The notes under the pieces were generated by a model that did not search any database, was not told the origin of the DNA, and worked only from the letters and a program-made list of their open reading frames with translations. Positions 1 to 4,899 of a stretch of 6,381 nt of DNA are shown piece by piece; within the stretch, counting starts at the first letter, position 1, and each line of letters begins with the position of its first letter. Origin of the DNA: an uncultured Porphyromonadaceae bacterium (lineage in GTDB: Bacteria > Bacteroidota > Bacteroidia > Bacteroidales > Muribaculaceae). The position numbers were made by a program, and so were the translations under genes. The stretch is from contig CAMWYV010000072.1 in NCBI GenBank assembly GCA_947178565.1, positions 1-6,381 of the forward strand, given 5' to 3'.

Positions 1-197
1 AACTCATTACCTTCCTTGTAATTGACCACAATCTAGACGATATCAAAAGCGCCGACTACCTGATAGATATGGGTCCCGAAGGTGGCGCTGCCGGTGGTAT
101 GATTATTGCCGAAGGTACCCCTGAGAAGATTGCTGCCGGAGATTCACCTACAGCTCCATTCCTCCGAGATGAACTTAATAGCCGGTTGGGACAATAA
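1..197 (+). CDS. uvrA: UvrA-type excinuclease ABC subunit A, C-terminal fragment (5' end outside window)
   Basis: The frame starting at base 3 reads 64 residues to a TAA at 195-197. The segment [20 protein letters not shown], followed by GPEGG and an AEGTPE motif, is the end of the second ATPase domain of UvrA. The His at 27-29 is the H-loop (switch) histidine of this ABC-type ATPase. UvrA dimers scan DNA for bulky lesions and load UvrB in nucleotide excision repair, in the cytoplasm. The usual UvrA text here is IEHN; this copy has IDHN, and its tail after the GTPE motif is short. Bacteroidota genomes often carry more than one UvrA-like protein, so this could be canonical UvrA or a paralogue. 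The zinc fingers, signature motifs and start are upstream of the window. The gene converges on tsaB with a 14-bp gap and no obvious hairpin terminator. Confidence 0.8.
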   Translation, partial: LITFLVIDHNLDDIKSADYLIDMGPEGGAAGGMIIAEGTPEKIAAGDSPTAPFLRDELNSRLGQ

Positions 198-211
198 AAA
201 CACTGTAGATG

Positions 212-904
212 CTAAATCTTGGCTTTTGGGGCGGTCGTTTGGAATTCTTTACGATACCAGGGAGTTGAGTAAGCAATGTCTATAAAGTCTTTCTTGCTCC
301 ATGCTAGCTCGCTCAAAGCTAACATATCCACTGCCAGAGGCTTGATTCCGTCAATAAAGATTGTATTTTTCCCACACAATATATCTTTAGCTTTATCGCT
401 GCCATTGCCAAAGAAGAGCACCTGGTTTTCAGCCGTAAACTGCGAGTAGCTTTCCGTATTAAGAACCATCGGTTGCGGTTCAAGGAGAGGCTCGAGAGCC
501 ATATCATACACGGCGGTGAACACCTCCATACGGCGTGCATCGATCATAGGTGCAAATAAAGCTCCCTCAGGAATATCCGTGCCTGAAAACATCACCGACA
601 CAGCAAGAAGTTTAAGAGTATCAATACCTATTAGAGGAATACCGAGCGAATAGGCAAGCCCTTTTGCCTCGCTCAATCCGATTCTCAGTCCGGTATAGCT
701 GCCGGGACCCATAGACACAGCTACCGCATTGAGGTTCAAGCCCAATTCAGCCGCACGGTCAATGCAGTCTTTGATAAAACCGCTCAGAAGAGACGCGTGG
801 TTTCTACCCGTAAAATCTTCACGATGAATGAGTATATCCCCATCGGCGGTCAGAGCGGTAGAACAAACGTCGGTTGATGTATCAATATTTAGTATTACTG
901 CCAT
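212..904 (-). CDS. tsaB: tRNA N6-threonylcarbamoyladenosine (t6A) biosynthesis protein TsaB (YeaZ family)
   Basis: The 230-residue product matches TsaB in length and motifs. It begins MAVILNIDTSTDVCSTAL, the first strands of the ASKHA actin-like fold. It continues with RNHASLL (residues 34-40), the family hallmark GPGSYTGLRIGL (66-77), and an IDARRMEVF segment (121-129). The C-terminal PWYRKEF (215-221) corresponds to the usual P-x-Y-x-K/R-E-F ending. In known systems TsaB pairs with the catalytic homologue TsaD and with TsaE. Together they transfer the threonylcarbamoyl group made by TsaC onto A37 of ANN-decoding tRNAs, in the cytoplasm. TsaB itself is a non-catalytic scaffold and is usually essential. 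The ATG at 904 fits because the fold starts almost at once. It is divergent from yicC, with a candidate promoter at 924-931, and it ends with TAG 14 bp from the convergent uvrA stop. It stands alone on its strand here, with no tsaD or tsaE adjacent. Confidence 0.95.
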   Translation of the reverse strand: MAVILNIDTSTDVCSTALTADGDILIHREDFTGRNHASLLSGFIKDCIDRAAELGLNLNAVAVSMGPGSYTGLRIGLSEAKGLAYSLGIPLIGIDTLKLLAVSVMFSGTDIPEGALFAPMIDARRMEVFTAVYDMALEPLLEPQPMVLNTESYSQFTAENQVLFFGNGSDKAKDILCGKNTIFIDGIKPLAVDMLALSELAWSKKDFIDIAYSTPWYRKEFQTTAPKAKI

Positions 905-923
905 ATTTATCGTATTTTTATTG

Positions 924-931
924 CAAAATTA
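924..931 (-). promoter_or_regulatory. Candidate Bacteroidota -7 promoter element for tsaB
   Basis: Read on the minus strand this is TAATTTTG, a perfect match to the Bacteroides -7 consensus TAnnTTTG. It lies 19 bp upstream of the tsaB ATG, leaving a short leader of roughly 10-15 nt. I find no clear -33 TTTG at the expected distance, and the expected -33 zone falls next to the opposing -7 box. The match and position are seen in the sequence; promoter activity is inferred. Confidence 0.45.
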
Positions 932-953
932 GGAGATTTCAAGGTTTATATAG

Positions 954-961
954 TACATTTG
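954..961 (+). promoter_or_regulatory. Candidate Bacteroidota -7 promoter element for the yicC-gmk-nadD operon
   Basis: The bases TACATTTG match the Bacteroides -7 consensus TAnnTTTG exactly. They sit 19 bp before the yicC ATG at 981, which predicts a leader of roughly 10-15 nt. A convincing -33 TTTG is missing: the expected zone, around 930-935, is attagg-like and abuts the tsaB -7 box. It is the only good promoter candidate seen ahead of the five-gene run. Activity is inferred. Confidence 0.45.
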
Positions 962-980
962 TGAAACAAAAATCACAACC

Positions 981-1856
981 ATGATCTTATCTATGACAGG
1001 TTTCGGCAAATTTGTAGCCGAAGCAGATGACAAAAAAATATCCTGCGAAATCAAATCGCTGAACAGCAAGCAGCTTGATATGGCTGTGCGCATCCCCTCA
1101 TCTTTCAGAGACAAAGAGCTGGAAATACGAGCATTAATAGGACGTATTCTTGAGCGTGGAAAGGTAGATGTGAATATTTTCTTAGAAACGACAAAGTGCG
1201 ATGGAGCCGCCAGATTCAATACTCCCCTGCTGGAATCATACAAGCAGCGCATCGTTGAACTGTCGAAAACTCTCGGTATTCCAGAACCCGCTGACTGGTA
1301 CTCGGTTCTGATGCGTATGCCGGACATTCTAAAATCTGAAAACAGCGAAGAGCCTAAAGAAGCTGATGTAACTATGCTGCTTACCGCCGTAAAAAACGCT
1401 TCGGAGGCACTTATGGCTCACCGCAGGAGCGAAGGTGAGCGACTGGAAGAATTTTTTACCGGGCGCATTGAGCGAATCACCGAGCTCCTTGCTCAAGTGC
1501 CCGCTTATGAGATGGAGCGTGTTAACAAAATCAGAACCCGGATCGAGGAAAATCTGAATCGTCTCCCAGCTGCTGAATACGACAACAGCCGCCTTGAGCA
1601 GGAGATGATTTACTATATCGAGAAACTTGACATCAACGAAGAGAAACAGCGCCTTACCCAACATCTGCGCTACTTCATGGAAACCATGGCAGGTGCCCCG
1701 GGACAAGGCAAGAAACTCGGCTTCATAATTCAGGAAATGGGTCGTGAAATCAACACCCTCGGCTCAAAGAGCAATCATGCCGAACTCCAGAAGCTCGTTG
1801 TGAAAATGAAAGATGAGCTTGAGCAGATCAAGGAGCAGGTGCTCAATGTAATGTAA
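981..1856 (+). CDS. yicC: YicC/YloC family endoribonuclease
   Basis: The 291-residue product is full length for the YicC family. It starts MILSMTGFGKF, the invariant family N-terminus, which fixes the start at 981. Further family blocks are EIKSLNSKQLD (23-33), RRSEGERLEEFF (148-159), DINEEKQRLTQHLRYF (217-232) and KKLGFIIQEMGREINTLGSK (244-263). The last two belong to the C-terminal DUF1732 domain. A charged, helix-rich stretch from about 160 to 195 fits the long helices of this family. YicC and YloC proteins are described as metal-dependent endoribonucleases acting in RNA turnover, so the product should be a cytoplasmic RNA-cleaving hexamer; its targets here are unknown. It is the first gene of the probable operon, 22 bp before gmk. 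The yicC-gmk pairing is also known from Bacillus (yloC-remA-gmk). Confidence 0.93.
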   Translation: MILSMTGFGKFVAEADDKKISCEIKSLNSKQLDMAVRIPSSFRDKELEIRALIGRILERGKVDVNIFLETTKCDGAARFNTPLLESYKQRIVELSKTLGIPEPADWYSVLMRMPDILKSENSEEPKEADVTMLLTAVKNASEALMAHRRSEGERLEEFFTGRIERITELLAQVPAYEMERVNKIRTRIEENLNRLPAAEYDNSRLEQEMIYYIEKLDINEEKQRLTQHLRYFMETMAGAPGQGKKLGFIIQEMGREINTLGSKSNHAELQKLVVKMKDELEQIKEQVLNVM

Positions 1857-1878
1857 ACACCACAAACTTATAATACGT

Positions 1879-2460
1879 ATGACACAACCGGGACAAGGCA
1901 AAATCATTATCATCAGCGCTCCGAGCGGTTGCGGCAAGTCCACCATCATCAATGAGCTTCTGCGACGTGGAGAAATTGACCTCGCATTCTCAGTTTCCGC
2001 CACAAGCCGTCCTCCCAGAGAGGGAGAAAAGCATGGAGTGAATTACTACTTCCTCACTGAGGATGAGTTTCGCAAGGCAATTGCCGATGGTGAATTTGTA
2101 GAATACGAAGAGGTATATCCCGGTAGATTTTACGGCACACTCCGAAGCGAGGTAGAGCGTAAATGCGCCGAGGGACACAATGTCGTGCTCGATATAGATG
2201 TGAAAGGCGGAGTGAATGTCAAGAAAATGTTTGGCGACCGTGCCTTGAGTCTGTTTATTCTGCCCCCTTCGGTTGCGGAACTGAAACGTCGCCTCGAAGG
2301 CAGAGCAACCGACTCACCGGAAGCTATTGCTGAAAGAATAGGAAAAGCCGAATACGAACTTTCGTTTGCCAAAGACTATGACAAGAAGGTTGTCAATGAC
2401 AGACTGGATGAGGCTGTAAATGAGACCGACCGCATCATCAAAGATTTTATCGCCTCCTGA
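1879..2460 (+). CDS. gmk: Guanylate kinase
   Basis: The 193-residue product is normal length for guanylate kinase, which phosphorylates GMP (and dGMP) to GDP with ATP in the cytoplasm. The P-loop is SAPSGCGKST (13-22), with Lys20 as the phosphate-binding lysine. The GMP-binding region is TSRPPREGEKHGVNYYF (42-58) followed by EYEEVYPGRFYGT (75-87). DIDVKGG (105-111) marks the strand after the GMP domain, and RLEGRATDSPEAIAERI (138-154) is the lid segment with its arginines. The ATG at 1879 places the P-loop near the N-terminus as usual. The preceding 22 bp are A/T-rich with no Shine-Dalgarno sequence. The N-terminal PGQGK is encoded by a 14-bp sequence also present in yicC (see findings). The stop lies 10 bp before the nadD start. 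GDP made here feeds GTP pools. Confidence 0.97.
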   Translation: MTQPGQGKIIIISAPSGCGKSTIINELLRRGEIDLAFSVSATSRPPREGEKHGVNYYFLTEDEFRKAIADGEFVEYEEVYPGRFYGTLRSEVERKCAEGHNVVLDIDVKGGVNVKKMFGDRALSLFILPPSVAELKRRLEGRATDSPEAIAERIGKAEYELSFAKDYDKKVVNDRLDEAVNETDRIIKDFIAS

Positions 2461-2470
2461 TTTGCAACAG

Positions 2471-3052
2471 ATGAAAACAGTCGGACTATATGGCGGCTCA
2501 TTCAATCCGGTACATATCGGTCACCTGATTGTCGCCTCATATATAGCGCAGTGGACTGAAACAGATGAAGTGTGGCTGATGCTTTCACCACTCAATCCAT
2601 TTAAAACCCTGGATCCTGAACTTATTCCTGCGCAACAGCGCGAGGATATGCTCAGACTTGCCGTCGAGCAAAACGACATCCTTTCGATATGTGATGAGCA
2701 ACTTGATATGCCTATGCCATCCTACACTATTGACACTCTTGATGCCCTATCCGCCACTCATCCGGATATTTCGTTCAGATGCATAATCGGTAGCGACAGT
2801 TGGCTCGGATTCACCGGTTGGAAAGATTGGCAGCGGATCATAAATGAATACGGAGTGATTATTTATCCACGTCCTGGTTATCCTATTGACGAGCATTCCC
2901 TACCTGACGGCGTGATTATCGCCAATGCCCCTGGGATAGATATATCAAGCACGTTTATACGCAACGCAATCGCTGCCGGAAAAGATGTAAACTACTTTGT
3001 GCCATCAGCGGTTTACCGTTATATCAGATCAAATAATCTTTACATCAAATAA
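2471..3052 (+). CDS. nadD: Nicotinate-nucleotide adenylyltransferase (NaMN adenylyltransferase)
   Basis: The 193-residue product makes deamido-NAD from nicotinate mononucleotide and ATP, the penultimate step of NAD synthesis, in the cytoplasm. The nucleotidyltransferase signature GGSFNPVHIGH spans residues 8-18, with the HxGH ATP-binding motif at 15-18. PSYTIDTL (83-90), IGSDSW (106-111) and ISSTFIR (158-164) are the other NadD blocks, and VPSAVYRYI (177-185) is the usual C-terminal helix. I chose the ATG at 2471 over the in-frame ATG at 2420. The earlier start would add 17 residues before the first strand and overlap gmk by 41 bp, while 2471 puts MKTVGLYGGSF at the N-terminus as in relatives. 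It sits 10 bp after gmk and 1 bp before the DUF5063 gene, consistent with co-transcription. Confidence 0.95.
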   Translation: MKTVGLYGGSFNPVHIGHLIVASYIAQWTETDEVWLMLSPLNPFKTLDPELIPAQQREDMLRLAVEQNDILSICDEQLDMPMPSYTIDTLDALSATHPDISFRCIIGSDSWLGFTGWKDWQRIINEYGVIIYPRPGYPIDEHSLPDGVIIANAPGIDISSTFIRNAIAAGKDVNYFVPSAVYRYIRSNNLYIK

Positions 3053-3053
3053 T

Positions 3054-3572
3054 ATGTCAAATCACGGACTCAGCAACAACTCTCTCGCCTTTATAGCTCT
3101 GTGCAACGAATATTGCTCGGCAATCGAGCAGGCATCAACCGCAGAACCCACTGAATTTACAGCGAATATGATACGTCTTTTGCCCCGTCTTTATATCACT
3201 GCAAATGACCTCAAAACCGAAGAGCCTATTGAAAACGAGGGCTATATAGATCAGGTGCTCGATGAGGAAAGCTACGAAACCGTGCGCCGTAATCTTGAAA
3301 CCGTTTTCGGAGCTGACGACACCTATCTTGAAGTATTTGAAGAGGATATGAAATATTCTGAAACTCCTATAGCTACGAGCGTATCGGAAGGACTCGCTGA
3401 TATTTTCCAGTCGCTCTACAATTTTGTCGAGATGGTGCGCGAGGCAATTCCCGAAAATATACCCGGAGCAATAGCGGCGATGAAAGAGGATTTTAACAAC
3501 TACTGGAGTCAGATTCTCTGCAATGTCATGCGTCCGCTTAACAATATCTACCACAATCCCGAAGAAATTTAA
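3054..3572 (+). CDS. DUF5063 domain-containing protein of unknown function
   Basis: The 172-residue product resembles the DUF5063 family, found mainly in Bacteroidales. Recognisable blocks are FIALCNEYCSAIEQ (13-26), LLPRLYITA (42-50), the stretch from YETVRRNLETVFG (74-86) to YLEVFEEDMKYSETPIA (91-107), and SEGLADIFQSLYNFVEMVRE (111-130). It looks all-helical and soluble, with no signal peptide or membrane segment. It is very acidic: 31 Asp/Glu against 9 Arg/Lys. No catalytic motif is evident. The in-frame ATG at 2997 would place 19 extra residues inside the end of nadD, so I prefer the ATG at 3054, one base after the nadD stop. The tight coupling to nadD and the M18 peptidase 12 bp downstream suggest co-expression but do not define a role. 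The family assignment is from memory of its sequence pattern. Confidence 0.85.
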   Translation: MSNHGLSNNSLAFIALCNEYCSAIEQASTAEPTEFTANMIRLLPRLYITANDLKTEEPIENEGYIDQVLDEESYETVRRNLETVFGADDTYLEVFEEDMKYSETPIATSVSEGLADIFQSLYNFVEMVREAIPENIPGAIAAMKEDFNNYWSQILCNVMRPLNNIYHNPEEI

Positions 3573-3584
3573 TACCGTATTATT

Positions 3585-4892
3585 ATGGCTATGGAAAAAA
3601 CCGATAATTACGTGAATGACCTCATGCGGTTTCTTGACCGCTCGGTAGTAAACTTTTATGCGACAGACACTGTGCGCCGCCGCCTTGAAGAAGAAGGATT
3701 TACCGCACTCGATCCCAGAGAGTCCTGGACTATCGAACCGGGAGGCAGATACTACATGTCCAAAAATGATTCAGCGATTTTTGCCTTCGTTGCCGGAGAG
3801 GATGGAGCGGATGCCGGATTTAAAATCATTTCAGCTCACAGTGACTCACCTGGCTTCCGAATCAAGCCAAACTGCGAGATGATATGTGAGGGAGGTGTGG
3901 TAAAACTCAACACCGAGGTATATGGGGGACCAATTCTTTACACCTGGTTTGACCGTCCGCTGTCACTCGCCGGCAGAGTGATTCTACGCTCATTCGACCC
4001 CCTGAATCCGGTGACCCGTCTGGTAAAATTCGACCGTCCTCTGCTCACCATTCCTCACCTCGCCATTCATTTTAACCGCGCGGTGAATGAAGGCAACCCA
4101 CTTTCAAAGCAGAAAGATATGCTTCCTGTGCTCGCTCTCGACTATAATTCACCAACTGGAGATAAAGACATCATTCTCAGCCTGATTGCGGAAGAACTCG
4201 GTGAGGAAAAAGATAATATTCTGGATTACGACCTGAGCCTGTATGACACAACACCCGCATGCCGCACAGGATTGCACGGTGAATTTATAACCTCAGGAAG
4301 ACTTGATGACCTCAGTATGGTACACGCGGCTATGACCGCTCTGCTTGATAGCGACAATATGTCGATGACAAGGGTTATGGCGGTGTTTGACAACGAAGAG
4401 ACCGGAAGCGGCACAAAGCAAGGAGCTGCCTCTCCTGTTCTCGACCATCTTCTGAGGAGAGTCACCGCTGCCCTCGGTGGAAATGATGAGGTATATCTAC
4501 GTGCTATCGCAAATTCATTTATGGTATCGGCTGACAATGCCCATGCACTTCATCCCAACTATCCGGAGAAGCAGGATCCGACCAATCATCCGATTCCGGG
4601 AAACGGTCCTGCCATAAAAATAAATGCCAACTGCAAATACATGACAGATGCTGACAGCGCGGCGGTATTCCGCACCATCTGTGAGAGAGCGGGAGTGCCC
4701 TATCAGTATTTTGTGAACCACAGCGATGTTGCCGGCGGATCCACACTCGGAAATATTCTCACTTCTCAGATTGATTTGCGCGGTGTAGATATGGGTGCGG
4801 CGATATGGGCGATGCACTCTGTAAGAGAAACAGCCTCGGTGGCAGATCATGATTTCATAATCCGCGCATTCACCGAGTTTTATAACTGCTGA
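3585..4892 (+). CDS. M18 family metallo-aminopeptidase (aspartyl aminopeptidase-like)
   Basis: The 435-residue product is typical in length for bacterial M18 peptidases. These are cytoplasmic two-metal enzymes that remove N-terminal, often acidic, residues from peptides. The expected metal and catalytic residues are present in order: His85 in SAHSDSPGFRIKP, Asp241 in GRLDDLSM, Glu271 (likely general base) and Glu272 in FDNEETGSGTKQGA, Asp317 in SADNAHA, and His411 in AMHSVRE. IPHLAIHFNR (156-165) is the conserved block before the dimerisation domain, and NHSDVAGGSTLG (378-389) is the usual glycine-rich active-site loop. There is no signal peptide. A second ATG lies two codons in, at 3591, so the exact start is ambiguous by two residues. 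It is the last gene of the plus-strand run, 12 bp after the DUF5063 stop, and ends 7 bp from the convergent fkp stop. Substrate preference cannot be read from the sequence. Confidence 0.95.
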   Translation: MAMEKTDNYVNDLMRFLDRSVVNFYATDTVRRRLEEEGFTALDPRESWTIEPGGRYYMSKNDSAIFAFVAGEDGADAGFKIISAHSDSPGFRIKPNCEMICEGGVVKLNTEVYGGPILYTWFDRPLSLAGRVILRSFDPLNPVTRLVKFDRPLLTIPHLAIHFNRAVNEGNPLSKQKDMLPVLALDYNSPTGDKDIILSLIAEELGEEKDNILDYDLSLYDTTPACRTGLHGEFITSGRLDDLSMVHAAMTALLDSDNMSMTRVMAVFDNEETGSGTKQGAASPVLDHLLRRVTAALGGNDEVYLRAIANSFMVSADNAHALHPNYPEKQDPTNHPIPGNGPAIKINANCKYMTDADSAAVFRTICERAGVPYQYFVNHSDVAGGSTLGNILTSQIDLRGVDMGAAIWAMHSVRETASVADHDFIIRAFTEFYNC

Positions 4893-4899
4893 AAATTCC

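Noticed and set aside
198..211. Possible bidirectional terminator between uvrA and tsaB
   Set aside because: The 14-bp gap and its flanks contain an A-run but no inverted repeat that could form a stem.
2420..2470. In-frame upstream extension of nadD from the ATG at 2420
   Set aside because: It would overlap gmk and add 17 residues ahead of the GGSFNPVHIGH strand-loop, which normally sits at the extreme N-terminus of NadD.
929..2505. Minus-strand open frames opposite yicC and gmk, including 929-1327 and 1329-1706
   Set aside because: The plus-strand frames carry complete family motifs throughout. The antisense translations show no domain and no plausible start context.
2997..3053. In-frame upstream extension of the DUF5063 gene from the ATG at 2997
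   Set aside because: The extra 19 residues are an out-of-frame reading of the nadD C-terminal codons and match no expected N-terminus. The ATG at 3054 directly follows the nadD stop.
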